From Cavia porcellus (lineage: Eukaryota; Chordata; Mammalia; Rodentia; Caviidae): a stretch of DNA of 64,000 nt. Every line of letters starts with the position of its first letter. Position 1 is the first letter of the stretch. This document shows, piece after piece, positions 1-12,189 of the stretch. The notes beneath the pieces are model-generated. The model was not told the DNA's origin and did no database searches. It saw nothing but the letters and a program-made list of their open reading frames with translations. The position numbers were made by a program, and so were the translations under genes. The stretch spans positions 64,097,494 through 64,161,493 of the forward strand of contig NW_026947490.1 of assembly GCF_034190915.1 (NCBI RefSeq), given 5' to 3'.

Positions 1-287
1 TGTGCCTCCTGGCCAGGAAGCAAGAGCTGGTACCAAAATTGGCACCTGTTTATTCCCCAGAAAACAAGGAAGCCAGACAGGGCCGAGATGGGACTGTTAG
101 CACTACAGAGTTGGAAAGGTGCTCTAAAGACTCAAAGGTGGTCTCTCCTGCATGCACCAAGGGAGAGGCAGAGGGCCTGGGTCAACAGGTTAGGTGGGGT
201 CTTTCAGCTTCTCTGCACCACAATGGGATCCAAGGGTCTGCCTCCAGACCCTTGTAGGAACAAGCTAAACAAGCTAAAACAAATGCT

Positions 288-436
288 GTAGGACTTTGGA
301 CAGATTACTAAGTATCTCTGTGCCTCTCCTTCTTCAACAGTGCAAAGAAAAATAAATTTGTCTTTTAATATGTAAAATATGTATCAGGGTATTTTACATA
401 TTGGTGCTATGTAAATGCCTGCTATTATCATTTCCT
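288..436 (+). mobile_element. MIR SINE fragment
   Basis: The sequence follows the MIR core order: a degenerate 'gacagattacta...ctctgtgcctc' stretch, then 'gtgctatgtaaatgcctgctattatca' near the 3' end. It is old and highly diverged. Assigned from consensus memory only. Confidence 0.55.
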
Positions 437-2107
437 TTAGGAGTTCTCACGTCTTGAATCCTATAAACCTCACTCATAGGAAATGAATATATGAAAATTA
501 ATGCCTAACCCTAAATGGAGACTTACTACCAGTGAATAGATGGGAAAATTCAGCATAGTTGGATAGTGACTTATTGCATTCATTTTACTTTTCAGCCACA
601 GTTCCTGATTCATAACTACCTCTCAAGACATGCTGCTGAAACTAGGATTTCTCTTCCAGAAGGCAGGTCAGAGAGACTGTAATCCTCCCTGGTCTTTCTG
701 TCTGGAGCTGGCCAGGAAGAAACACTCAGAGCAAGCTTGTCCCGCAGAAGGTCACCAGACCCTCCCCGCTCCAGAGGCTCCTGCTCAGGAAGAGGGAGGC
801 CGTACAGAGAAGCCTGCTGTGTCTCCTCCCTGTCTCTCAGCACTGGGTCATCCCTTTCATCCAATTACATCTCACCATAGCTGCCCACACCGCAGTCACA
901 CCTACACAGTGAAGTTTCCACAATCCAGGAGCTTCTGAGCAGTGCAATGCACAGCGGCTCCTGGAGGAGGGCCGAGGAGGAAGCCCCAGGCCCCACCTTC
1001 CAGACCTCAACCCAGGCATTTCTTCTTCAGCATCCATTGTGTCTGAGTTCTGCAAGCCACTCAAGCAAATCAAATGAACCCACAAAGGGGACCACGGGAA
1101 CCCTGGTTCACAGCCACTCCATTCTGAAAAGCAAGAGTCAAACCATCTGGGGCTTGCACCTGACATCTGAAAGGGGTGCAGCAGAGTTAGGGACCAAGCC
1201 CTCCATGTGCGCGTGGCCTACCCCATCTCCTGGCAGATGAAGTCAGAACTGGGTTGTGTTAGCGAGCACCTAGCCAGGGTCCTCTATCTGCTTACTGGAG
1301 AGGAAAAGGCCCCACTTTCGAGGTCACAGAAGCCTTCTGTGCTAACAGCCATGGTGTGAGAGGAAAGGAAACACAAGACAATCCATTTGCCCTGACCCAC
1401 AGAGAGTATATCTGCATTCAAGTAGGTCCCCTGAAAAAAGCAGATTCAGATCCAAAGGTGCTGTCTGGGACTAAAGTCAGATGGTCCATCTGTGTGGTCC
1501 AAGATGAAAGACCCAGTCACCTTCCAGGGCTGAGACTGTCTCTGTCAAGGGGATCTCAACCAGGGTGGACCTGCATCGAGGGTCAGCCAATCAAGACATG
1601 TCTGCCTTGAGAGGGAGGAAGGACAGAAACACCAGCTCTGTCCCCCAAGCCCTTCTTTCTGTTGTTCCATTAGGTATTTAATACCAAGAATGCTTGCTTG
1701 ATGCTTATTCGCAAGATGGCATCTTGAGAGGCAGAGGGTGGAGGAGGCATCTGCTGAGAAGAGGCAGGAGACAGCAGAGCACCAGAGGACCCGGGGTATG
1801 CTAGTGAGAGCAGGTGGGGACAGACATCATCACTGAGGGCGGCTGTCAGAAAGACAGCAGACACAGTCCCACACAGCTTACAGCAGCTACCCCGAAAGCT
1901 GATGAGCTTGAGATATCAAGCTATCTGTCTATCCCTGCTGTCACCTGCCCCCTGTGTGACTGCTGAGGCCAGGATGCTGCAGTCCTGCGACGGGATGGGC
2001 AGTGTGATCATCTCTTCCCCATGTGGACTTGCTAACCAAGCTAGCTTTCTTCACGATGTAACAGACACTTTGAAATAATCAACTTACAAAGAGAAAAAGC
2101 TGGTTGC
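437..2107. other. Unassigned intronic sequence
   Basis: No gene, RNA gene or repeat that I recognise. Open frames here are short, overlap on both strands and lack any family resemblance. Confidence 0.6.
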
Positions 2108-2222
2108 AGCTCAGAATTTTGGAGGTTGCTGTCTATGACCAGTGACTCCATTGCTCTGGGCCTGTAGTGAAGCAACACAGCATGGCAGGAGTCCATGGTG
2201 GAGCAGAGTAGGTGGAAAGGAA
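2108..2222 (-). mobile_element. MaLR-type LTR fragment, minus strand
   Basis: Words such as 'ttttggaggttg', 'tccattgctctgggcctgtag' and 'acacagcatggcagga' match, in reverse orientation, the 3' part of the same LTR family seen at 23171-23966. Only about 115 bp remains. Confidence 0.55.
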
Positions 2223-2233
2223 AAATCAGGCCT

Positions 2234-2280
2234 AGAATTTGTAATCCTCCTGCCTCAGCCTGCCAGAAACTTGGAATGCA
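2234..2280 (-). mobile_element. B1-like fragment, minus strand
   Basis: 'gtaatcctcctgcctcagcc' followed by a degenerate 'tgccagaaacttggaatgca' is the reverse of the B1 segment running from 'gcattccaag' to the box following 'gctgaggcagga'. It is a short remnant next to the LTR fragment. Confidence 0.45.
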
Positions 2281-2719
2281 ATTGTTAAATTTAAACCAGT
2301 ACAATACCCAAATGCTTATCACCACTTGACTGACACAGTCCTTGCACAAGTACCCCTGACTTCCCTGTCACCGATCCAGCAGACACTGTCTAGCCTTTAT
2401 TTTTCTTGAACACTCAGCATGCTTAGCAGTTGACCATTTCTTCCCTCTTGCATCGCTCCCCTACCCAGAACTCTCTGCTCCTGTACTTCTGTTTCTAAGC
2501 ACTGTCTCAGGTTCCAAGCTTCCCCTAGCCCATGCAGGTGTCCCCAGCAGCTCCCTCCTTCATCACCACATCAGGTCCTTTTTAGAGGCGCGGCCACCGG
2601 CCGTAATGTACCATCTCCAGCTGCACCACAGATGCCTGTCTGTTCCCTTGTGTGGCCCCTTCGCTGGAGGATAAGGACCTGGCAAGCAAGGACTTGGAAT
2701 TACAGCAACCATAAGAAAA

Positions 2720-2885
2720 GCAATAATGACAAACAGCTGCTACCAGCACTCCTCTCTGCCAGGCACAGACCCAAGAGCTTTACATAGATGATTCCATTTT
2801 CTCTTTACACCAACCCTATGATTTTGCCCTGAGACACCTGACACTTGCAGCACTGAAATAACTTGCATACGTCTACACAGTCGGA
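2720..2885 (-). mobile_element. MIR SINE fragment, minus strand
   Basis: 'ctgccaggcacagacccaagagctttacatagat' followed by 'caccaaccctatgatt' is the reverse-oriented 3' half of MIR. Diverged, with no target duplication visible. Confidence 0.6.
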
Positions 2886-2969
2886 CAGGACCCCAAGCGG
2901 CCAGTTCACTTACCTACTGTCTCACACTGCACCTCTTAATTTGCATATCTCCAGAATTTCACACATTTG

Positions 2970-3030
2970 AGGGGAAAGAGAGACTGAGATTATCCTAGGT
3001 TCAACCCCCAGCACCAAAATAAAATAAAAG
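2970..3030 (+). mobile_element. ID-type SINE 3' fragment
   Basis: A degenerate body ends in the tRNA B-box-like 'ggttcaacccccagcacc' followed by an AAAATAAAAT tail, as in the ID half of the B1-dID dimers elsewhere in the window. Confidence 0.6.
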
Positions 3031-3754
3031 CTCTCCTATTTGCACTGGGGTTCTTTATAGCTGTGTTTTTTAGGACCTTGGAACTGGGGTTGGTGTGTTA
3101 AAAACACCACCTTTGGTTCCTTTCTGCCTCGCACAAACGACCAACTATTAATACATCTTGAAAGAAAAACAGCTCCTTAAAACCCAACAGCCTTAAACCT
3201 CACCACACAAAAAGCAAAATGCTCAAAACCATGTAAATCTCTTATTAGGTTCATTTATCTCTGCCTATTTTCTGAAATAGTCTATTTTGTGTTGTTATTG
3301 AATCTCACATTCTTAAATATATAAAAATAAGCTCTGGTTTTAGGTTTGTTGTTTTTTAAAAGCAAAAGTCTCTTTGAGTCGGGGTAGCAAAGTTCATGAT
3401 CCATTTGAACAATTTTCAAAGTTGTCTCTTACTTTAGATCCTTGGGACAATTCAAGGGAGCTGGCATTTGCTAGAAGGTTTAGGTGCTCATGGGTGTGGC
3501 AGAGCCAGCCTGCCCAGGGAGGCCGAGAATATGAACTGGGCAGGGAAAAGAAGACCAAACTCAATGGTCATGGTCTGGAAGGGTTGCTGAATTTTTCTCA
3601 CTACAAGACCCATGGCATCCCTCAAGAGCAGTGTGTCCTGAAGGGCAACACTGGGGTGCTTTATTAGAAGGTTCTCATACAGTCAATCTGGGTTATTTTC
3701 ACTACCAGGGGAATGAGACACAGAGAGAGAAATTTTTACTTGGCTTTAAAGTCC
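3031..3754. other. Unassigned intronic sequence
   Basis: AT-rich to mixed unique sequence with no recognisable gene or repeat. Confidence 0.55.
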
Positions 3755-3889
3755 AAAGGAGGGAGGAAGGAAAGAAGCAAAGGAAAGAGAGAGAAGGGAG
3801 AAGGAAGGAGGGAAGAAAGGAGGCAGAGAGAAAGGTGCAAAGAAAGGGGGAGAGGAAGGAAAGAAGGGAGGAAGGGAAGGGAAGGAAAT
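3755..3889 (+). repeat. Purine-rich (GGAA/GAAA)n tract
   Basis: About 135 bases consist almost only of A and G in variable GGAA, GAAA and GGGA units. Overlapping open frames rich in Glu, Lys and Arg or Leu, Ser and Pro are products of this composition and are not genes. Confidence 0.9.
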
Positions 3890-4177
3890 TGGAACCATCT
3901 ACTCATCCCAGGCTGAAGACTTTCCCAAATCAGCCTCGAGCTGGCTGTGCAGGAATGGGTCCCTGAAACGACCCCAAAGTAACTAATTCTATTCTCTTCT
4001 CTTTGCAGAAAATGACTGCACTCGCCTTTTCTCATTAAATGCCACCGCTCTGTCTGTTCCCATTTAATTAGTGAGACTCAGCTCACAGAGTGGCTCAATT
4101 CCCTGTGCTATCCAGGAGGCTTGAGTCTCAGATGTTATGGCTGCAGCACAACCAAGAATGCATGCTGCTTTGCTCTG

Positions 4178-4372
4178 TTTGTTTTTTCTTTGTGGTCCTG
4201 AGGATTGAACATAGTGCACCCCCCAACTACTTTATTATTTATTTATCTTTATTTTGAGACAGGGTCTCACTACATCCCTAAGTTGTCCTGGCTCAGCGAG
4301 GACTTAACAGTCCTTCTGCCCTAGCTTCTCAGAATGCTGGAGTTACAGGTGTGTACCACCACCCCTGTCTTC
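4178..4372 (-). mobile_element. B1-dID dimeric SINE, minus strand
   Basis: Reading the minus strand gives a B1 left half (degenerate A-box region, 'ctgagaagctagggcag', 'gtagtgagaccctgtctc'), an A-rich linker and an ID-like right half ending in a degenerate 'caatcctcaggacc'. This is the B1-plus-ID dimer arrangement described for several rodent families. Confidence 0.7.
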
Positions 4373-5314
4373 TAGGCTGTATCCTGTGTGATGCTAAATC
4401 TAAGAATTGGATTCTATGAGCCCAAGTTCACTCTTCCATTAAATGCTCTGTCCATCTGACAGCACCACAGCCTGAGCACCCTCCAAGCACACCCAGGCTT
4501 TGGAGTCGATACACAGAGTTCTCTAATCTTAAACCGGCAAGGGAGGATGCATGGGTTCCAGTGTCACTAGGAAGTCTCAAGTGAAGTCTCTGCCTCTCAC
4601 TCAGACCCTCAACCTAGGAGGATGGTCCACAGCTCCCACAACTATCCAGGAGATCTCAGAGCTGAAGTCCTCTATGCTGACTCTTGTTGTCTTGAGAATC
4701 ACAGTTCAAGCTTTGTCAACATGTGATGAGAAACACAGAGTAAGACCAGGTAGCAAGTGAGCTTGGGCTAGTCTCCTGGACTGTAACTGCACCCTATGTT
4801 CCCAGACATGTAGAGATGAGGTTCTTCTTGTGCCTGAGTCACAGGACCCTGGATGGGCACAGCTTTCCTGCTCCGTGGTCAGAGAAGGACAGTAACACTT
4901 GTTTTAACCCAAAGAGCTACAATGGTTGCTCTCAGCTGCTCCAAGTCACACAGGCTCTGAAGGCTGCCCCAGCGTCCCCTTCCCACACCCCCACCTACAC
5001 AGGCTCACTCCTAAGAACACACTCTCTTTTGAATAGCTCTTCTGCAGAGTGGATAGGAATCCTAAGACAGAAGTTCTGCCTAAGTCACAGAACAGAGGAC
5101 GGAGAAGAGCCGCTGGGGGTCAGAGTGGGACTGCATGGTGGGACTCACCATGAGCTGAGAAGATGTGGGCAGCCAGGGGCACAGTGAGCAGACAAGGATG
5201 CAAACACTGCCCACTGCCCAGGGCCAAGTGTCTCCCTGCTACCACCTGAGGGATGTGTGCCTGAGTGTCTTTCACACAGAGCCCTACAGACACAGAAACA
5301 TGCATACATGGGCG

Positions 5315-5318
<4 letters not shown>
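4373..5318. other. Unassigned intronic sequence
   Basis: Unique sequence; no gene or repeat recognised. Confidence 0.55.

Positions 5319-5350
<32 letters not shown>
5319..5350 (+). repeat. (CA)n microsatellite
   Basis: A pure run of 16 CA dinucleotides, likely length-polymorphic. Confidence 0.97.
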
Positions 5351-5352
<2 letters not shown>

Positions 5353-5404
5353 CCTCTTTCCTCTTTCTTGCTCCACATCAGAAGCCACGTGATTCACCTG
5401 ATTC

Positions 5405-5510
5405 AGGAAGCCAGGAGATTTAAGTTCTAGCCTCAGATCTACCTATTCGAGTCTCATGGCCTTCACCTTTCCAGGCCTGAGATTTTTCTCTATGAAATAA
5501 AAACACTGGA
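5405..5510 (+). mobile_element. MIR SINE fragment
   Basis: The stretch 'ggagatttaagttctagcctcagatct' followed by 'cctttccaggcctgagatttttctctatgaaataaaaac' is the MIR middle region with its 'cctcagtttcctcatctgtaaaat' signature in degenerate form. Confidence 0.65.
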
Positions 5511-8397
5511 TCAGCATTTCCCAAAATGTGATTCTATAGCATACCTGACTCGAGGAAAATAAGCACTATGATCAACCAAGTTTAGAAATTATGCCTCAAA
5601 CTACCAATTGTCACTCCCTTCTCTCTTCTCTTCTTGGAAATTCCCAGCAACTATAAGGATCAGTCCCTTCATTTCTCACCACCCCCAGACACATAGCAGA
5701 GGAGCAATATACATTCCAAAGTTCACTGGAAAATGAAAAATTTAATTCTTAGAAATGCTCGAAATACAACTCTCAAGTTATGAGGAATAAGTTGCATGCA
5801 TTCTCAAGAAAGAAGACTGGAGAGAATTAAGAGTAACCTCAAGTTCCTGAGACTTTCTGAATAGCACCAAGTAAGTCCTTCTGAAACATTCCCCAGAGAA
5901 GCTGAGTAGGATGCTTTGGTCTGAGATGGAGGCACAAGTTCAGCTTCCAATGTTTCCAAGTGCCAGGCACTTCTGCTAACAAGTGGAAGATACACTGTAT
6001 TTTTATAATTCTATCTAATAACTCATTAATGTTTGCCATCCTCAAAGATGCTGGCATTCACACTAACTGCCGGGCCTCACAGCCACTGTCCTTAGGCTGT
6101 TTACCTAATTGTTTGTGTGATTCCCATCTCACTGTATTCCCTTTGTTGCAACACTCATTCCAGCTGAGAAATGTTTCTGCACATGCACACCAGCTTGGCT
6201 GGGTGCAAGAATTCAAAGATACACAAGACAGAGTCCCAGCCCTCAGAATACCCCTCCTACCTGAGCTAGCAGAGGGGTGAATAAGCATTCAGAATGGAAA
6301 ACAATCAGTACAGCACAGTCTAGATGCAGGGATTTACACACCATAGGAGTTCAGGGAAGGCACAAACTAGCCCTTCCTGAAATCTGGGGGAGCTAAAAAG
6401 CCACCTGTGCCTGGGTGAGAAGCACTGAAAGATTTTACAGGAGACAAGAGCATCCTGTGGGACGGGAAACCACTGCAAATTCCCTGAGACCTGAAGGTGC
6501 AGTTTCTCCAGAAAATGGTGCCATCCTAAGTCACAGCCACTTAGCATGGAAAGATAGTTCTGGGTTACATTTTAATGGCTTGCAGGCAAGGCTAGGGAGA
6601 GACAGAGCAAGCACAGAACTTCACACAGGCAATGGTGTGATAAGATCTATGTCTCCAGAGACCTTCTCTGTCACTGGCCTGAAGCTATGCTCTGATCCAG
6701 AAGGTTCTACTTAGACCAAAAATGCAAAGCATGAACTGCAGGGAGGAGAGAAAGGTCAGTTATAGCTGAAACAGTCCAAGTAAAAAAGGTTGATGGCAAT
6801 GGATTTTGGAGTGTCACAGCCCCAAGACACAAGTCACAGAGGCTGGGGCAATAGGACCTACTGATCAAGTAAAGGGGTACCTGGTGAAGGTTCAGGGGTG
6901 CATAGTGAGGTCTTTTTCCCAGGACAAAAATCCCCATGTTTCTGCCCCCAGCTACTGCACAGCTGGCAACTCCATGATCAAGACAAGGACATACATGACA
7001 AGAAGAGCCAGTCTGGGTGGGGATAAGGACTTGGACCGTGGACACGTTGAGCTGGAGGTGAATACCAGAAAAGTACTGGGAAACATCAAGCAAGCAGCTA
7101 GAAAAGACGTGTGAGACATTTACAGGCAAGGTAGTGACACGAGCTGCAGCTCAGATGTCCTCATCTCACAGACAGAGGTCAGGTGTACAGGCCCAGCGAC
7201 TGTCACAGGACCTGAAAGGACACGGGCACCCCAAAACTCAGGGTTCACTAAGATACCGAAAATATGTATCATCTTTTATTTCCATTGTAACTCACTTAAA
7301 TATGGGTGGGTTTCAAGCATGCTGGGGAAGCCATAACTGGCCAAATGGACCTCCTGACCAGGAAGGTTAAGCAGCCCACTCACCTCTCCCAATTCAGAAC
7401 CCTCACATGGCCCAGTGCTGCGCTGATAATGTCACTCTCTTGTAATACAGTTTGGGTCACCCAGGAATCTTCCTTTCATTGGGGTCACCACTCACACCTT
7501 TTCAAGGTTGGAAGTGTACCTGGGCTGAGGGATTTCCTGGTGATGTCCCTAGATGGACTGTGGATGAGACAGAAAGTGACTCCATAATCAGTTTTCCAGA
7601 GCTGAACTTTGCTTTGGACAGAATGATCATACAAAGCAGACATCCTCCAGGAAGCAGTAGAAGGCAGGCAGAACCACTGCGGGTAGAGTTTCAGATCTTG
7701 AGACAGGCCTTCTCCCAAAATGGCTGCTGAATGGATCCTTGCTCCTGGATCTCTCTCCCTGGGCAGGAGACATTGGCAGTGACTTCTTCAAGTTCTCCCT
7801 AAGAGTGGACTGTCCTAGTGGTCCAATCCCAGGGGAGCTGGCCTGAGTTCACAGGGTCAACATGGTTCCCTGGGTGAGAAGAAAGCCTGCTACTGACGTC
7901 CAGTGTTCAGGATTGAACTGAGACTTCTGGGGAAAAAGCTATGTTAGGCCACAACCCTGCCAGGTCACAGACCCTCATTAAACCTAGGGAATTTAAGCCA
8001 TGTGCTTTCCTGTCGTGCTTATGTGTACTCGGATAAGATTTCTGCAAAACGGAAATGAACTGCGTCATAAAACAAAACCCTGCTCACATTATTTACAAGG
8101 ACCTGGGACACTTCCAGTTACAAGTTCACACCACACAAGACTGATAAAGGACTTAAAGATCTCCGAACAAACAGCTTGTCTGATGAAGTAAACTAAAGAG
8201 AAAATTCTCCCATTATTGAACTTTTCGTTGCTAAAAAAGGAAAAATGACACTTTGCCATATCAACATTTGCTAATCAAAGGAGACTGGAATGTGCTTGGA
8301 GTCAAAAGGTTCATTTACCCACTCTGCATTTTGTTAAAATAAACAAGATGTGTATGGATTAACAGGTCACAACTCTTTCTAGGTTTCACTCTTTTAT
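5511..8397. other. Unassigned intronic sequence
   Basis: No supported gene. A 140-codon minus-strand open frame near 6707-7129 lacks similarity and composition typical of coding DNA. The part around 6220-6850 resembles degenerate old interspersed repeat sequence, but I could not name a family. The AT-rich part near 8195-8350 is unique. Confidence 0.5.
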
Positions 8398-8486
8398 ATT
8401 TTTTTTTATTTATTTATCAGGGATCAAACTCAGGACCATGTACTTGCCAGGCAGGCACTTATACTGCTGAGCTATGTCACTGGCCT
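8398..8486 (-). mobile_element. Old ID SINE, minus strand
   Basis: Poly(T) with 'atttatttatc', then 'agggatcaaactcaggacc' (reverse of the B box), 'ttgccaggcaggcacttat' (anticodon arm) and 'gctgagctatgtcactggcc' (A box and head). Imperfect flanks starting 'tctagg' on both sides may be a decayed target duplication. Confidence 0.8.
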
Positions 8487-9626
8487 CTAGGATTTATCTT
8501 GCAGCAGTAAAGCATGAACTTTAAAATGGAGGGCCTACCGTTTCTAAAGTCACCCCTGAGTGAGGGAGGTCTCCAAGCTCCAAGGAGATGTGGAACATGA
8601 GTGGGGGAGCTCATCCAGCACCCAGCTTCCAAGTAAGAAACTTGAGTCCAATCAACATTCATGAGAATCTCACCTCCTGTTTTCTTCTAGCTCTGGTATT
8701 TTCATAAACTGCTATTCTTTTACTAAGATTTCTTATTACTAGCAGGCTTTTCTGCCTTTTTGTCTGGATTCAATAATGCTCTGGTTGATCGTAAGGGATT
8801 TTTACAGTTCGGGGACTCTCACCTCCAGAAGCTGGCAGTAGGGAAACCCTACTCACCCCCCACCTTCAGCCCATCTGGCAACTGTTAATACTATGGGCAG
8901 GAACTCACAAGCACCCACCACAACATGAGCATCTATTACGCGGGGAGATAAAGGCTAGAGAGGCAGGACCACTTTTCCCATCTCTCCAGATCTGGTCATG
9001 CTCCTGTCTTTTACCAAGTAGTATGCTTGCCATGAAACACACACTAGGGAGGGAACACTAAATGGTGAAGGGCAGAAAGACTAAGTCTTTTTTTCCTACT
9101 TAACATAGCCCTTCTATAACCTCGTCCTTGGCACCAGCCAGCCACCATGAGGTCAAACACCTCCTAGTCCACTGAGCCAAGTTCCTGTCTCCACAGCATT
9201 CTCACACCACTCCACCCAGGCTCCAAGAAACCACACCATGAGGAGGAGAATCCTGCCTCTCTGCATTGACTCTCTCTCTTCAACTGTCAAAATCAGGTGC
9301 GGCTGGGAATTGCTTTTATTTTCCTCATGCAAACCCCAAACCACAACCATAGCTGCACAGCTCAGGAAAATAGTGACCAGCCCAAGTAAACCCCCAAAAT
9401 ACAGTAAGTCATCATTACTGCTCATCAAATAATAATGACCAGCACTCACTACCAGCTGTAGCACCAGCTGAATCCAGACAATCTCCCAGGAAAAACATCT
9501 CTGGTCTTTCCAAATTTATAGGGTTACTTTGTTGCCTTTCTCAATACTCTATGAAAACCTGAGCACTCTTGGGAATCATTAAGCAGTAACTGTGTAAGTC
9601 TTCCCAACTGATTCCCAAAGAGTTGT
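8487..9626. other. Unassigned intronic sequence with possible MIR at 9380-9470
   Basis: Mostly unique. The 'aataatgaccagcactcacta' region at about 9430 resembles the reverse of a MIR 3' end. A 103-codon minus-strand open frame at 9153-9464 has a hydrophobic middle but no recognisable family, and I do not call it a gene. Confidence 0.4.
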
Positions 9627-10082
9627 TGTCATGGTTTATGTATATGTCCCCCAGGCCTCATGAGTTTGAATTGTGCATTTGTTTTTTTTATTTTTTTTTA
9701 ATTTTATTTAAAAGGAAAAAGAGAAAAACACAAAACAAAACAAAGCGCTGTAAGGGTACAAGTAATACAGAACTACAAAAAAAAAAGAATTGTGCATTTG
9801 TTATTCGTTCCTTGTCTAGTGCTTGGATTGATGGTGTCAGTGCTCCACCCACAAAGGGGTGGAGCCAGGATGTGATGTAATGGCAGGAAGAAGGTGTGTC
9901 TTGCTCTTTGCTAGCTCCTGTTTGCTGTTTGCAGCCGCTGTGAAGCCCAGCCATGCCTGCCTGCCTTGGAGTCAACTGAGTGTAGACTGAAACCTCCAAA
10001 AACTGTAAGAAATAAACCTTTCCTTTCCCAACTTGGGCATCAGGTATTTTGTCTCAGCGACGAGCATAAAGTAACTAATACA
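9627..10082 (+). mobile_element. Solo LTR, ERVL-MaLR type, with internal insertion
   Basis: The element begins TGTCATGG and ends AATACA. It has an AATAAA signal in 'aagaaataaacctttcc' and the MaLR-like 3' tail '...ggtattttgtctcagc...taactaataca'. It is flanked by an exact 5-bp duplication GTTGT (9622-9626 and 10083-10087), the duplication size expected for ERVL/MaLR integrase. The body is interrupted at 9684-9786 by a small poly(A) retro-insertion. There is no internal retroviral region, so it arose by LTR-LTR recombination. Confidence 0.85.
9684..9786 (-). mobile_element. Short 5'-truncated retro-inserted fragment with poly(A), inside the LTR
   Basis: About 100 bp are flanked by the near-perfect duplication GAATTGTGCATTTGTT (9668-9683 and 9787-9802). 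In minus orientation the insert ends with AAATAAAATT and an A-rich tail next to the flank, which looks like a polyadenylation signal plus poly(A) copied from an RNA 3' end. The source RNA is not recognised. The flanking duplication and tail indicate L1-driven insertion; the opposite orientation is less likely but possible because the other end is also A-rich. Confidence 0.7.
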
Positions 10083-12033
10083 GTTGTCTTCTCTAAAATT
10101 TCCTTAGTTAATTCCCTGCCCAAATGCACAGAATATATCACATCACAGATACTGAAATAGTTTGGTCTCTGGAGACCTAATAAAAATAGATTTGCCACAT
10201 CCAGGCATCACGCATGGTCTCTGACCAGCCTCTTCAAAGGTTCACTAGCTTGGGTTTAATTCTGCTTCCACTCAGGCTGGGGAGCCTCCATCGGGCTGCA
10301 TAACCTCCAGCTACAACTTCCAAGTACAGGAGGCTGCAGGAACCCACCAGCAGACTCTTTCTGCAGACCATTTCTGCTCCCCTCACTCTTCTACATCCCT
10401 GCAGCCAAGACAGAATTACAAAGATCAGCTGTTTCTAGGGCTTCTCTATCACAAGCATTTCATCTGACTGTGGCAAATTCAAAAGGCACACCAAGGACTG
10501 AAATCTCAGCAGGCCTTCAGAACCTGCAGGAATTCTGCACTGTTCCATTTTCTTTTGGACACTAGATTGCTTCTCAAGATATGTAAAAAGCTACCTAGCA
10601 CAGGGCGAGTACTGAGTAGATTGTGCTGCTCTGGACACAGCCCAGATGGCTATCTTAAGAGCCCATGATAGACAAAATATCTGCATCATTCAGATGTTTT
10701 CATGCTAAAGGACATGAAAAAGCAAGCCAAGGTTGAAGTACAGCCCTACACGGAATCATACATTCCAGGCAGATCCCCCACCAGGATCTTCTACCACTGA
10801 TGCACATGAATACTGGAAAGGCCATTTTTCTGGGGTCCCGGGTTCTACTATTGCTTTCACATAGCAACACTGAAAATCAAGGCATGCATGAGGTCTTTGA
10901 TGCTAATACATGATTATCTTTCACCAAGGAAATGTGGCTGGAGTGCCTGCACAGGAAGGCACTGTAACTTACAACTCAATGTCGCTCATAAGCACGATCC
11001 ATCTTAATGTCAGCTTTTAAAGGTAGGAGTGTGCATGTGTATATGTGCATATGTACACGTTTCTGCAGTATCTGCACTTGTTGCCAACACATATATGCCA
11101 TTGGCAGTGATGCCAACTCTGACACAACACGTTCAGGTAACTGTCCAGGTGTGGTACTGACAGCACACATCTCCCAGGATCTGATGCGTACACAAAGCCA
11201 CTCTGCGCACACCAGCAAGCATCAAGCTCCCTCTAATTTTGACTGCAGAGTGAGTGAAGAACTGATGGTAGATAGTGAATGCAACCAATGGGCAGCTCAG
11301 ATGACCTGGCAAGTTGGCACAAAACACCTGATCAAGTATCTAAAGCTACAGTGCATAGGAAGGAGCCAGCTCCCCCCCATACCTCCATTTAGGGAACACA
11401 TGGGCCATGGAGGTGCCTCTGCAAGAAGAAAGGCACCTCCTTCCACCTAGAGTATATCAGAGCCATCCCTTTCCAAGGCCGGTGCCTCCCAGCCTAATTT
11501 ACTGAGTTCCTCCCAGAACCAGAAGTCCCCTGGCCTCCAGATGGTAATTACATCTGTGGAAGGAGACTGTCAATCCAGAAGGTCACTGACTGATAGAGGG
11601 TTAACAGAGCTCTGAACTAGAGGACACTGCCTGTAGAAAAACCCGGCTCCATTCCTAGAAGGTCAAATTGAAGTTTCCTGAGCAGGAGCTGCTGAGTTGG
11701 TTCTCACGGGTAATGATGTTTCCCCCACCACAGAGTGTACGGCAGACTCCAGATCAGCACCTCGAGTTCAGGAAGTCAATGACCAGTCAACTTCCAGGCT
11801 GACACTGTCTCCCCACAGCCCAGCCCCCGCCAAGGAGAAGTGCTAAGTTCCTCCATGAGGCCCTGAATCCCCACATCGAATACACTCTTCTCACTGACAG
11901 GTACATTGTTGGGGCACAAGAAACATTAAATGTCACAGATCTCCAAAACCAAAGGAAACAGCCTCCTCTCAGCATCTGTCTTCAACATCCTAAGTTCGTG
12001 TACTCATGGGAAAGAGAATACCTTGCTCTCTGA
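10083..12033. other. Unassigned intronic sequence
   Basis: Unique sequence. A 147-codon plus-strand open frame at 11007-11450 is not supported by similarity and is overlapped by minus-strand frames. Confidence 0.55.
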
Positions 12034-12189
12034 GTCATGAGTTCTAAACAGAGAGATAAACGAGGGAAGAGGAAGCTGGGAGTCAGGCGATCCCGGGGAG
12101 GGGAGGTTTCAAAGAGGGATTACTTTTATCTCCATCAGAAGAAAAACTTTAGAAAAATAAATTTAAGAATTTGAGTATTAAAGGACTCA
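12034..12189 (+). repeat. Inverted repeat, left arm
   Basis: This arm, from TCATGAGTTCT to AAAGGACTCA, reappears in reverse complement at 12803-12960. By eye the two differ at about eight bases plus one 4-bp indel, so they are roughly 95 percent identical. The content is a purine-rich stretch followed by an A-rich stretch and is not one of the SINEs or LTRs named elsewhere. Confidence 0.93.

Noticed and set aside
6707..7129. 140-codon minus-strand open frame
   Set aside because: No similarity to a known family, and codons overlap an opposite frame of 102 codons.
9153..9464. 103-codon minus-strand frame with a hydrophobic segment resembling a membrane protein
   Set aside because: No family match, the frame passes into a possible MIR, and there is no supporting promoter or splice structure.
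11007..11450. 147-codon plus-strand open frame
   Set aside because: Cys- and His-containing start without spacing of any zinc-binding domain. No splice or promoter context.
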